The notes beneath the pieces are model-generated. The model saw only the letters and a list, made by a program, of their open reading frames with translations, was not told the DNA's origin and made no database searches. Both the position numbers and the translations under genes were made by a program. A stretch of 64,000 nt of DNA from Bradyrhizobium cajani (GTDB lineage: Bacteria > Pseudomonadota > Alphaproteobacteria > Rhizobiales > Xanthobacteraceae), in assembly GCF_009759665.1 (NCBI RefSeq), contig NZ_WQNE01000007.1, forward strand, positions 124,001 through 188,000. The letters are read 5' to 3'. Each line of letters opens with the position of its first letter. Position 1 is the first letter of the stretch. Positions 55,809 to 64,000 of this stretch are shown piece by piece.

Positions 55809-57118
55809 TTATCCTACTTTCCAGTCAGGTTCGCCTGCGGCTTCCAACATTGGGACCTCTAGACTGGGAATCTCCGGCATCGCCTTGCCGGCAATCGCTT
55901 GTCACCAACCATGCCGACGGTCGATTCGATCACGGCCAATATTTGCGTTTCGCGCTTGGCCCACTGCCTTCCCAAGAATTTGCGCTCCTTATCCAAATCC
56001 TCGCGCATATCGTTAAACTTCTCGACCACGGCATCCACCCGCTGGCGGAATTTTGTGCCGGTCAGGTATTGGTAGACCTGCTCCATCTTGGTCTGCTGTC
56101 CCTGTTGAACCATGCGCGAACTGTTGACGTCGATAAGTCCCTGGCGGAGAGCCACTGCAACCGGGAGCGCACATCGCGGATGAGCAACCCAGATGCCGTC
56201 GATGAGATCGAAATGCTCTACATGCTTCGGTAGAGCCAGTGAGACGATAAGCGCCACGTCCGCGCCACAGCGGCGTTGATCATCGCGAAGTTTTGCAAGC
56301 CAGCCGTCGCTCCAGGCCTTAGTCCGCTTCGACTCCCATAGGATGATGCCGGCGGGCTGACTGATCGAGCCGTTCACCTGCTGCATCACGTCGGCACCGA
56401 GCTCACCCTTGCCGACAGGCTCAATCAGATCTGTGGGAAACCTTCCCCGGAGCAACTCCTCCAGCTCAAGTTCGAGAACCTCACCTTGCGACTGTTGCGA
56501 ACCTTGCTCGGCCTTGCGCTTCAACTCTTCGATCGTGCGGGCCATGGATTCGATTGTTTGGTCCTTTTCCGCAACGCGCAAGCGCGCGGCTTCGTCGGCA
56601 TCCTGCCTTGCCTTAGTCTGGATTTCCCCGATGGATGCGTGCACGCGTTTTTCTATGGTTAAGTCGAGCTCCCGCTTTTCCTCTTCGAGCGCTCGTTGCT
56701 GTCGCATCAACTCGGCTTGTTGCTTCTGGGCCTCGGCCAGCTTGAGGTTGTTGTTGGCCAAGCTGGCCCTTAGCTCTGCAGCCTCCGCTTCCTTCGCTTG
56801 TAGCTCAGCGGCAGCCGCCTCGCGCGCCTTCCTTCCCTCGCTAGCGGCAAGTTGCGCCCTCTCTATCGCCAATCGTTGTGCGACCCGATCTTCAAGTTGC
56901 TCGCGTTCCCTCGTAAGTTGCTCGCGTTCCAGCCGCAGCGCCTCGACTTTTCGAGCCAACTCGGCGTCCTTGCTCGCCAGCTGTTCCTGAAAGCGCTGAC
57001 GCGTTTCCGCGAGCAGCGGAGCAGCCAATGATTCCGTCAGGTGGATCTCGTGATTGCAGTTGGGGCATTGCAGGGTCGGTTCAGTTGAAGCGCCGGCTGC
57101 GATTGCTTTAAAGTTCAT
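55809..57118 (-). pseudogene. DUF2130 protein (coiled coil plus PD-(D/E)XK-like domain), C-terminal frameshift
   Basis: About 430 residues from ATG 57118 (MNFKAIAAG). An N-terminal CxxC pair (LQCPNCNHEIHL) suggests a small zinc ribbon. A long coiled coil (about 35-200) comes next, then the DUF2130 domain with a restriction-endonuclease-like core: GELGADVMQQV, GIILWESKRTKAWSDGW (the ExK pair), RCGADVALIVSLA. Near 55899-55903 a small deletion shifts the frame; the open frame ends KRLPARRCRRFPV at 55859. The natural ending (AIAGKAMPEIPSLEVPML) is in the next frame to TAA 55809-55811. Only about the last 30 residues are lost, so activity may survive. Function of the family is unknown, possibly defence or DNA handling. 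Confidence 0.8.
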
Positions 57119-57456
57119 GAACTTCCCCATTCCGACCGGTCTGGATTGAAAATCGATCCAAGTGCGATTGGGCCGTCTGCGGCGGCGATGTCTACATGCT
57201 GTTCGCCGGTCGCCGCCCTTTTCCACGCAATCCGCACTTTTGAGCCGGGCAGAAATCGCCCGCTCTTTGGCAAAGAACTGGCTTTGCCGCATTGAGCGAG
57301 ATTGAAAGGGCAGTCTTCGATGTTCCTGTTATGTACTCGCGAGGCCGCCGTCAATTTGTTTCCCATCTGATGCATGTCGGGATCGGGATCAGCGGGCCCA
57401 TGTTGAGGCACAAGTGCACACGGTAAATTCTCAGCCTCTATGGAATTACTGGCGTG

Positions 57457-57587
57457 TTAAGGCGCCAATATGTGGCTTTGCGGTAGCTTAAGGCGCCAAG
57501 TAGTTGACATCGCCCAGCGAGCGGTGCTATACCCCCTCGGTGCCATAAGGCGCCAATAAGCCTTTTAAGGGAGCCTTAAGACGCCAT
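57457..57587 (+). promoter_or_regulatory. Four-site operator array of hipBA
   Basis: Four copies of TTAAGGCGCCAA or close variants: 57457-57468, 57488-57499, 57545-57556 (ATAAGGCGCCAA) and 57576-57587 (TTAAGACGCCAT, overlapping the hipB ATG). Centres are 31, 57 and 31 bp apart, symmetric about the promoter. Each core GGCGCC is palindromic, so each can bind one HipB dimer. HipB proteins are known to repress their own operon through several such operators. Confidence 0.82.
57504..57533 (+). promoter_or_regulatory. Sigma-70-type promoter of hipBA
   Basis: Perfect -35 TTGACA (57504-57509), 18-bp spacer, -10 TATACC (57528-57533). It sits between the second and third operators, so bound HipB would block polymerase. 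Confidence 0.75.
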
Positions 57588-57927
57588 GCCTCCTCGCAGT
57601 AAGTTTATCAGCGCACCACCCTCTGCCGTTCAGGAGGCGATCAAGCGCTTGGGCAACAACCTCCGGACCGCGCGCCTGCGCCGCAACCTGAGCCATACAG
57701 AGCTGGCAACTAAGCTGGGCGTAGATCGGCACGTCATCGCCGATGCTGAGAACGGGAAATTGAGCACCAGTGCCGGGGTGTATCTCGGCATGCTGTGGGC
57801 AATGAATCTTCTCCCGTCTCTTGCCGACGTTGCCAACCCGAAGAACGATGAGGAGGGGCTCGCTCTAAGCGGCCTCGATGAGCGCGAGCGTGCGCGACAG
57901 GGGGGGGGACCAAGCAATGCCTTCTGA
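57586..57927 (+). CDS. HipB-type antitoxin / repressor
   Basis: 113 residues from ATG 57586. A Cro/C1 HTH spans about 20-75: AIKRLGNNLRTARLRRNLSH, TELATKLGVDRHVIADAENG (helix-turn-helix), KLSTSAGVYLGMLWAMNLL. The tail is acidic, then Gly-rich. It should bind the four TTAAGGCGCCAA operators, repress hipBA and neutralise HipA. The stop lies inside the first codons of hipA (11-bp overlap), so the two proteins are made in a coupled way. Unlike the hipB at 33.7 kb, this copy is intact. Confidence 0.85.
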   Translation: MPPRSKFISAPPSAVQEAIKRLGNNLRTARLRRNLSHTELATKLGVDRHVIADAENGKLSTSAGVYLGMLWAMNLLPSLADVANPKNDEEGLALSGLDERERARQGGGPSNAF

Positions 57928-59260
57928 GGAATGTTTCGTCTATATCACGCTGCCAGGCCAGACAGAACCGGTTACGGCCGGGCGGTATCAGCTCGACACG
58001 ACACGCCAAGGTGCCGCCGTTGGACAATTCGTCTATGGCCGCAGCTACCTCGAGCGAAAGGATCGCGTCGAGTTCGATCCGGTCGAGCTCAAGATTCAAG
58101 TTCCGCCATTCAGAACAACGAAGCTGCGGGGCAATTTTGGCGCGTTGCGCGACAGCTCTCCGGACGCCTGGGGACGCAAGCTGATGGAAACTCGTCTGGG
58201 CAATCCGTCGCCGAGCGAAATTCAATATCTGCTCAATTCACCCGACGATCGCGCCGGCGCCTTGGGCTTTGGTCTCAACGTGCAACCGCCGGCACCTGTT
58301 CGTACGTTCAACAAGACGCTGGACTTGGCGCGTTTAATCGAAGTAGCCGACCAGATCGTTGCCGCCGAGAAGGATCCAGCAGCAGCAGCACCAGCAGGTG
58401 CTGACGCTGAACAGGCAGAGGCGTTGATGCGCGCGGGCACTTCGATGGGGGGCGCGCGGCCGAAGGCCACTGTCGAGGACGAGGGTGCGCTTTGGCTCGC
58501 GAAATTCCCCCACCGCGACGATCGATGGAATAACCCTCGGGTCGAGCACGCCATGCTGACCCTTGCTCGCGGGTGCGGGATCTCGTGCGCAGAGAGCCAG
58601 ATGACCACGATCGGCGATAAAGATGTCGTCCTGATTCAACGGTTCGATCGGAATAAGACGGAGAAGGGTTACCACCGCAGCAGGATGGTGAGCGCCTTGA
58701 CGCTGCTCGATGCCGATGACACGCCTGATACTGTCGATAAGCGTCAAAAATGGTCATATCTCCTGCTGGCTGACGAAATTCGGCGAGCCGCATCCGGAAG
58801 TCAGTCGAAAGATCTGCCAGAGCTGTTTCGGCGGGTGTGCTTCAACGCTCTCATCTCCAATACCGACGATCATCCACGTAACCATGCCATCTTGGCAAAG
58901 GACCAAGCGTGGTCTCTGTCACCGGCATACGACCTCACCCCGAACCCGATGATTGCCTTGGAGCGCCGGGACCTGGCGATGGCGTTCGGCAACTGGGGGC
59001 GTTACGCCAACCGGCTCAATTTGCTCTCGCAGAGTGAACGTTTCCTCTTATCAAAAGAAGAGGCAACGGCAATCGTCGACGGCATGAAAGCGATCATTGG
59101 GGAGTCCTGGTATAGGGTCTGCCGACAGGTTGGCGTCAGCGAGCGTGACTGCGAATTGATCCGTAGCGCGTTCGTTTACGAAGGCTTCGGTTACGATTTG
59201 GCGGATCCGACGATCGCAACCGACGACGCCGAAGAGCTGCCAACGACCCGTCCGCGTTAA
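57917..59260 (+). CDS. HipA-type serine/threonine kinase toxin
   Basis: 447 residues from ATG 57917 (MPSEECFVYITLPGQTEP); the longer frame from 57878 has no better start. HipA domains in order: N-terminal subdomain (FVYGRSYLERKDRVEFDPVE, GALRDSSPDAWGRKLMETR), nucleotide-binding loop and Lys (GGARPKATVEDEGALWLAKF), catalytic loop NALISNTDDHPRNHAIL, metal-binding SPAYDLTPNP. All key residues are present. Known HipA kinases phosphorylate glutamyl-tRNA synthetase or similar targets and cause dormancy. It lies in a cargo block that splits the catabolic locus. Confidence 0.88.
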   Translation: MPSEECFVYITLPGQTEPVTAGRYQLDTTRQGAAVGQFVYGRSYLERKDRVEFDPVELKIQVPPFRTTKLRGNFGALRDSSPDAWGRKLMETRLGNPSPSEIQYLLNSPDDRAGALGFGLNVQPPAPVRTFNKTLDLARLIEVADQIVAAEKDPAAAAPAGADAEQAEALMRAGTSMGGARPKATVEDEGALWLAKFPHRDDRWNNPRVEHAMLTLARGCGISCAESQMTTIGDKDVVLIQRFDRNKTEKGYHRSRMVSALTLLDADDTPDTVDKRQKWSYLLLADEIRRAASGSQSKDLPELFRRVCFNALISNTDDHPRNHAILAKDQAWSLSPAYDLTPNPMIALERRDLAMAFGNWGRYANRLNLLSQSERFLLSKEEATAIVDGMKAIIGESWYRVCRQVGVSERDCELIRSAFVYEGFGYDLADPTIATDDAEELPTTRPR

Positions 59261-59728
59261 AGCGAACGGGAAATCTGCCGAAGCGCGATGATCGCGCGCT
59301 CATCAGGCGGCCGCCAGAAGGCGCCAACCGACAGTGGACGAGACATCTAGGTCGCTAGTCCTGAGCGTGGCCGGAGGAACGCCGCAGATGCCTGATGATA
59401 TCTGAATAGCGGCCAGCTTTTTCGACGCGTCGGACCAACTGCGCCAGGATCGGTAGCTTGCTTCTAGCTCGAAACGCCTCATAGGTTTAGGTGACATCGG
59501 CATAGGCAGCCACGCTGCCGAGATGCGCGTCGTTCAGATCGCTGCCTTTCCATTGCCATACGAGATAGCCACACGCCTATTCGAAAGCCTCGAATCAACC
59601 AAAACGCGACGGACGAGGGAAGACGCAGGCTGCGTCGGCTTTCCAGTCAGACGCGACGCAAGACCTTTCGATGCCTTTGAGTACGCGTTCCTGCTTCGCG
59701 GGTAATAACCGAGCAGGCGGTATTCAAC
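59261..59728. other. Intergenic region, nothing recognised
   Basis: No supported gene. Confidence 0.35.
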
Positions 59729-60126
59729 TTATTTGCTAGCCCGCGGAAACGAAGCACGAGCACTCCCAGCTATGAAGCGGACAGGGCAGCGCCCAGTTGG
59801 TCTAAGGCGACCCTGAAGCATCAAAGCTGGGACTGCTGTCCTTCGACTGAAGAAGCATATCGGAGGACAGCCGCTGCAACCGATCATCCTTTCCAGCAAT
59901 AGTCCACGAGCCGTGCCGTTTCCTAGCGCGAAAAACTCCGGCAAAGCTGCCGTCAAGTGGCCCGCTGCCGTAGCATCGGCACGGGCCTTCACTTCCTCGA
60001 AGCGGTTGCGCGCGGCCTGCTCTTCCTGCCGAAGCCGTTACTCGGATCGCTAGCCCCTTGCACGTCGGCCTTGACCTCGAAGCGTTCAGTCCCTTGGGGC
60101 GACAATCGTGCGGTGAAGCGGGACAT
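59729..60126 (-). pseudogene. Possible decayed gene with a frameshift
   Basis: ATG 60126 opens MSRFTARLSPQGTERFEVKA and reads to a TGA near 59989. Meanwhile a neighbouring frame continues plausibly as RQEEQAARNRFEEVKARADA, then TAAGHLTAALPEFFALGNGT, ending at 59729. The charged helical segment resembles parts of plasmid mobilisation proteins, but this is weak. A single frameshift around 60010-60030 would explain it. No confident family. Confidence 0.25.
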
Positions 60127-60363
60127 GGGATTCCGGCTCCGGGGTTCGGCGCGCGGTCTCCCGCGGGAAATTTTTGCACCAAGATTGGCTTGATCGTTCC
60201 TGTTCTGTTTAAGACGAGCCTGGAGGCGGCGTCAATTAAGGGACCGTTTCAATGGGTTACATTGGATCGCGTTGGACGAGCCCTGACAGTCTCAGAATCT
60301 AATTGTTTGGGATTTCGAGTTCTCCGCGAAGCGGCCGCTGCTCATATGGCTGCTTGGCACCTA

Positions 60364-60383
60364 CCCAACTTTACCCAGTTGCG
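60364..60383 (+). promoter_or_regulatory. TACCCAA direct-repeat operator, site 3
   Basis: TACCCAACTTTACCCAGTTG: the same two-unit, 10-bp-period motif as at 45011 and 54511. It lies about 75 bp before the UPF0261 gene start. Confidence 0.65.
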
Positions 60384-60458
60384 CTCGTATCCGGGCTTAT
60401 GAGCCATTTTACTTCGATCTAGACCTCCAAATGTCCAGAAACGTCTAGGAGGAAGATC

Positions 60459-61709
60459 GTGTCTCACCATTGCGAGGGCGACGTGAGGTCGGTCCGGGAT
60501 GGTCACGCCTCCGATCTTACGGGCAAGGTCGCGATTATCGCAACCTTGGACACAAAGGGCCGCGAAAGCGCTTATCTCGCGCGCGTCATCGAACAGTGGG
60601 GCCGCAAGACTCTTACGATTGATGTAGGCACATCAAACAGAAGGTGCAGAAGCGAGGCGGATAGCAGCGATGAACGGGTGGCTGCACCCGCTGAGCTCTT
60701 ACGAGAAATAGCCGCGGGCGCGCGTGAAGAAGTCAAGGAGCTCCTGCGATCCGGTGCGATCGACGCCGCCGTCGGAGTGGCGGGCGGCAAAGGTAGCGCA
60801 GTCTTCGGTGAAGTTGTATCGGATTTGCCGTATGGATTCCCAAAGCTGCTGGTGAGCAGCGCGAGACCAGCCCTCCTGGCCGAACTCGCCCTCCACCATG
60901 ACATCATCCTCTATCCGACCCTGATCGATCTGTTCGGAATCAACGCGTTCACCGAACGCGTTCTGGACAATGCAGGGCGCGCCATTGCGGCGATGCGCTA
61001 TGTGCCTGCTCGAGAGCGGCGGAAGAGAAAGACTGTTGCGATCACTGCCTTTGGGGTCACGACGCCGGCGGCAAATCGCTGTGTAGCGCGGCTGGCAGAG
61101 GCAGGCGTCGACGCGATTGTCTTTCCGGCCAATGGCGCTGGGGGCCGCAAGATGGAGCAGCTCGTGTCCGCCGGTGAGTTCGATGCGGTGATCGATTTGA
61201 CCACAACCGAGCTCGCTGACGAGCTGGTCGGCGGCACGGCCGGTGCAGGTCCGGATCGGCTCAAAGCAGCTTCTCACCGCATGATTCCTCAGCTTATCGC
61301 GCCGGGAGCTGTCGACATGGTGAACTTTGGCCCTCCCTCGAGCGTGCCTGCCGAGTTCAAGGGGCGCCAGTTCTATTCGCATACCCCCTTCACGACGCTC
61401 ATGCGCACGACCGCCTCGGAGAACGAGCGCATAGGCAAGCTCACAGCAGAGCGCCTCTCGCAAGCAAAGGCGCCCGCCCTCGTGTTGTGGCCGGCAAAGG
61501 GGGTGTCTGACTATGACCGGGACGGTGGAATCTTTCGAAATCCCGAAGCCGATAGAGCCTGGTTTGACGCTGTCAGGCAAAGCCTCCCGCCCTCGATCAT
61601 CGCTCGCGAGCTGGATTGTCACATCAACGATCCGGAATTTGCGGACGCGGCCGCATCGTGGATCGTTGAACGACTGACACCAGGAGGGTCCTCGCGTGCG
61701 GATGTTTGA
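60459..61709 (+). CDS. Tm-1-like ATP-binding protein (UPF0261)
   Basis: 416 residues from GTG 60459, fixed by AGGAGG seven bases upstream. UPF0261 features: KVAIIATLDTKGRESAYLA near the N terminus, the glycine loop AVGVAGGKGSAVFGEVV, ALHHDIILYPTLIDLFGINA, VAITAFGVTTPAANRCV, and the second-half FPANGAGGRKMEQLV, DLTTTELADELVGG. In plants this domain is fused to a PEP-hydrolase-like TIM barrel in the tobamovirus resistance protein Tm-1; here the barrel is the next, overlapping gene. The reaction is unknown, but ATP binding is shown for Tm-1. Probable counterpart of NGR234 y4oU (recalled). Confidence 0.92.
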   Translation: MSHHCEGDVRSVRDGHASDLTGKVAIIATLDTKGRESAYLARVIEQWGRKTLTIDVGTSNRRCRSEADSSDERVAAPAELLREIAAGAREEVKELLRSGAIDAAVGVAGGKGSAVFGEVVSDLPYGFPKLLVSSARPALLAELALHHDIILYPTLIDLFGINAFTERVLDNAGRAIAAMRYVPARERRKRKTVAITAFGVTTPAANRCVARLAEAGVDAIVFPANGAGGRKMEQLVSAGEFDAVIDLTTTELADELVGGTAGAGPDRLKAASHRMIPQLIAPGAVDMVNFGPPSSVPAEFKGRQFYSHTPFTTLMRTTASENERIGKLTAERLSQAKAPALVLWPAKGVSDYDRDGGIFRNPEADRAWFDAVRQSLPPSIIARELDCHINDPEFADAAASWIVERLTPGGSSRADV

Positions 61710-62565
61710 TCGGCCCGAAATACTCGCAAAGATCACAGCTCAAGTTGAGGCGGGAAAGGCAGTGCTTGCCGCGGCGAGCAGTTGCGGGCTCGTCGCAAAA
61801 TGCGCAGCTCTGGGCGGGGCTGACATGCTCGTGGTCTACAGTACTGGGTTATCGCGGTTGATGGGGCTGCCGACGAGCCGGATCGGCGATTCCAATGCGC
61901 GGACGCTTGAGCTGGCGGCGGATATCCGCAATGTCGTCTCCTCCGTTCCTGTTATAGGCGGTGTCGAGGCGTGGGATCCCCTCCGGCTCGACCTCGATGA
62001 TCTTCTGGACAAGTTCTGGGCTGCCGGCTTCTCCGGCGTGATCAACTACCCGACCATTTCAACGATGGGTGAGAAATGGCGTGAGCGTCGAGGCCGCGTC
62101 GGGCTCGGCTTTGAGCGTGAAGTTGAGATGATCGCGGCCGCTCGCAAGAAGAACATCTTCTCGCTCGCCTACGTCGCAAGCCCGCACGACGCCAAAGCGA
62201 TGGCAACGGCGGGAGCCGACTGCATCGTCCCACATGTCGGCGCAACGCGCGGCGGCCTTGTGGGGCATGAGGAGGGACAGTCGATTGAAGAGGCCATCAG
62301 GCGCATCAACGACATCAATGCTGCAGCTCAAGCCGTCCGCCCGGACGTCACCCTTCTCTGCCATGGGGGGGCAATCGCTGAACCCCAGGATACCTCGGAA
62401 GTCTACCGATCGACCGGATGTGTCGGATTCGTTGGCGCCTCCTCCATCGAACGGATCCCGATCGAGCGGGCGGTGAAGGCTGCTGCCGAAGAATTCAAAG
62501 CCGTTCCGCTCACGCGAGAGCGTCAGCATCCACTGCAGAATCTGCACCGAGGCACGAATGAATAG
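61702..62565 (+). CDS. PEP-hydrolase-family TIM-barrel protein
   Basis: 287 residues from ATG 61702 (GTG 61696 is two codons earlier), overlapping the UPF0261 stop. A complete barrel with GGADMLVVYSTGLSRLMGLP, IGGVEAWDPLRLDLDDLLDK, AGFSGVINYPTISTMGEKWR, LGFEREVEMIAAARKKNIFS, ADCIVPHVGATRGGLVGHEE, LLCHGGAIAEPQDTSEVYRS and GFVGASSIERIPIERAV. Matches the C-terminal half of plant Tm-1 and NGR234 y4oV (recalled). Family members resemble PEP mutase/hydrolase barrels; the substrate is unknown. It forms a coupled pair with UPF0261, and its stop overlaps the FAD oxidoreductase start. Confidence 0.9.
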   Translation: MFDRPEILAKITAQVEAGKAVLAAASSCGLVAKCAALGGADMLVVYSTGLSRLMGLPTSRIGDSNARTLELAADIRNVVSSVPVIGGVEAWDPLRLDLDDLLDKFWAAGFSGVINYPTISTMGEKWRERRGRVGLGFEREVEMIAAARKKNIFSLAYVASPHDAKAMATAGADCIVPHVGATRGGLVGHEEGQSIEEAIRRINDINAAAQAVRPDVTLLCHGGAIAEPQDTSEVYRSTGCVGFVGASSIERIPIERAVKAAAEEFKAVPLTRERQHPLQNLHRGTNE

Positions 62566-64000
62566 CCCAGTCGCCGAATTGAAACCCAATGCCGCTTCCT
62601 TCTCCAAAGCAAGCAAGCCAACGCACGATTTGGAGACGGACGTGCTAGTGATCGGTAGCGGCGCGGCCGGACTGTCCGCAGCGCTCTATGCGGCAAAGGC
62701 CGGGCTTCGCGTGACGGTGTGCGAGAAGTCTGACCGGCTCGGTGGCACGACCGCCCTGTCGAACGGCATGATCTGGGTTCCATGCTCAATACAGGCCCGA
62801 GCCGCGAAAATCGATGATTCGATTGCGAAAGCGAAGACCTATCTGCAACACGAACTTTGCAATTACTATCGCCCCGAGTTCGTGGACGCTTATCTTGAAG
62901 ACGGCCCAACGGCGCTCGCCAGCTTGGAGAATGGGAGCGAAGTGAAGTTCACGCTGGCCTCCGCTCCAGATTATCATTCCAGCCAAATCGGCGGGGTCGA
63001 CAAGGGGCGGGCGCTGAGCCCAGCTCCTTACGACGGACGGCTTCTCGGCAAGGATTTCGACCTGATAGGTGATCCGATTCGCGTCGTGCTCGGCGGCATG
63101 ATGATTTCGTCCGGCGAGGTCAGAAGTTTCCTCAACCCCTTCCAGTCGGCTGCCTCGCTCAAACACGTCCTGCGCCGGGTCAGCCGCTACGCAGGCGACC
63201 GGCTGCGCTACAGGAGGGGCACTGAACTCAGTGGCGGGAATGCGCTGATTGCGCGGTTATTGGTAAGCCTTCGTAGATATGGCGTTGAAATCCGGCCACG
63301 CTGCCCGGCGGTAGATCTGACGAGGGAGGGAGGGAGAGTTACTGGCGCACTCCTCAAGCGGGATGGCAGAGATCTCCGCGTCCGCGCCTCGCACGGAGTG
63401 ATCCTGGCAACCGGTGGCTTTGCGCGGAACGGGAAATTACGCGCCCAGCTCAGCGGAGCCCACCAACACAATGATACGCTCGCCCACAGCGATGTCACCG
63501 GCGATGGTATTGCGCTCGCAGGCAAGCTCGGAGCTGCGATCGATAATGACGTTGCATCGAGCGGCTTCTGGACGCCCGTCTCGATCCTCAGGAACGGCCG
63601 CTCCTTGCAAGTGGTCCCGTACGGCTGGCTCGATCGTGGCCGCCCAGGCGTCATCGCGGTGGGGCCAAATGCCAAGCGCTTCGTCAATGAATCCAATTCG
63701 TATCATGATATCTGCCTTGCCATGTTCAACAACGGTTATCCGGCGGACAAGCGGTTCTATTTCATCTGCGACAAGGAATTCGTTCGCCTCAGGGGCATGG
63801 GACATCTGCTCCCCTGGCCATGGACATTGAGTATCAACAAGTATGCCCGGTTGGGCTACATCGAGATCGGCCGGACTATTGCGGAGCTTGCAGCGGAATT
63901 GGGGCTCGACCCCAACGAGCTCCAAAAGACCGTTGAAGAACACAATGCCCACGCAGCTGAAGGATGCGATCCGCTCTTCAACCGGGGTGAATCGGCTTTC
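62558..64000 (+). CDS. FAD-dependent oxidoreductase, fumarate reductase/ketosteroid dehydrogenase type (partial)
   Basis: Starts at ATG 62558 (overlapping the preceding stop) and stays open to the window edge: 481 codons seen. The N-terminal FAD-binding fold is clear: DVLVIGSGAAGLSAALYAAK, VTVCEKSDRLGGTTALSNGM. The middle block GVILATGGFARNGKLRAQL and HSDVTGDGIALAGKLGAAID, then VGPNAKRFVNESNSYHD, fit the flavoprotein subunit family of fumarate reductase and 3-ketosteroid dehydrogenase (usual length about 550-580). Expected to dehydrogenate or reduce a ring or acid intermediate. Cotranslated with the UPF0261 and TIM-barrel genes. Confidence 0.88.
   Translation, partial: MNSPVAELKPNAASFSKASKPTHDLETDVLVIGSGAAGLSAALYAAKAGLRVTVCEKSDRLGGTTALSNGMIWVPCSIQARAAKIDDSIAKAKTYLQHELCNYYRPEFVDAYLEDGPTALASLENGSEVKFTLASAPDYHSSQIGGVDKGRALSPAPYDGRLLGKDFDLIGDPIRVVLGGMMISSGEVRSFLNPFQSAASLKHVLRRVSRYAGDRLRYRRGTELSGGNALIARLLVSLRRYGVEIRPRCPAVDLTREGGRVTGALLKRDGRDLRVRASHGVILATGGFARNGKLRAQLSGAHQHNDTLAHSDVTGDGIALAGKLGAAIDNDVASSGFWTPVSILRNGRSLQVVPYGWLDRGRPGVIAVGPNAKRFVNESNSYHDICLAMFNNGYPADKRFYFICDKEFVRLRGMGHLLPWPWTLSINKYARLGYIEIGRTIAELAAELGLDPNELQKTVEEHNAHAAEGCDPLFNRGESAF

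Noticed and set aside
60699..61736. 345-codon minus-strand open frame
   Set aside because: Exact antisense of the UPF0261 gene, with no domain.
1..64000. CRISPR array, rRNA operon, replication origin
   Set aside because: No regularly spaced short repeats, rRNA sequence or repABC-type genes were seen.

Overview
The window looks like part of the symbiosis island (or symbiotic plasmid) of a Bradyrhizobium-type rhizobium. No species marker is present. The assignment rests on the TtsI/RhcC2/Y4xK gene trio of rhizobial type III secretion, two good nod boxes, several tts boxes, a VirK-family gene, a DUF3551 gene, and long gene-poor stretches full of broken genes between intact operons, as is usual for such islands.

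Layout. (1) 0-8 kb: a minus-strand unit ttsI - rhcC2 - y4xK with a nod box about 1.5 kb upstream, a tts box in front of a candidate effector (5.0-5.5 kb), a VirK-like gene, and a headless fragment of a repeat-type effector. (2) 8.8-15.5 kb: a tightly coupled operon of an FMN-dependent monooxygenase and a peptide/opine-type ABC importer. (3) 16.3-21.1 kb: a pentapeptide-repeat protein, a PanC-like ligase, a cytochrome P450 and a small membrane protein, which may form a small metabolic cluster. (4) 21-44 kb: accessory DNA with a second nod box cut off from its gene by an IS5-family element, an MFS transporter, a tts-box effector flanked by two direct repeats, a secreted prolyl oligopeptidase, a decayed hipBA, DUF3551, MarR, a SET-domain protein, an effector split by an in-frame TAG, and an AbiEii toxin remnant. 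(5) 45-64 kb: a catabolic/transport locus (sugar-type ABC importer, PfkB kinase, SDR dehydrogenase, HAD phosphatase, Tm-1-like UPF0261 protein, PEP-hydrolase-like TIM barrels, FAD oxidoreductase) interrupted at 54.5-60.3 kb by cargo (DUF2130 protein, intact hipBA, remnants). From memory it resembles the y4oP-y4oV cluster of the NGR234 symbiotic plasmid.

How it works together. Flavonoid-activated NodD should act at the nod box upstream of ttsI. TtsI carries Glu51 where response regulators have the phosphorylated Asp, and should then activate the tts boxes at 5.5, 27.5 and 41.5 kb, with a weaker one at 32.9 kb. In region 5, three promoters share a 17-bp direct repeat, TACCCAA-N3-TACCCA(A/G), that is not a standard rhizobial box. 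The likeliest binding protein is the locus's own regulator, a PEP-hydrolase-like TIM barrel fused to an NtrC-like AAA+ domain without a GAFTGA motif and to a Fis-type HTH.

Many genes carry small frameshifts or stops (transposase, one permease, hipB/hipA copy 1, DUF2130, AbiEii, two of the three repeat-family effectors). Coordinates and motifs were read by eye; no database search was run.
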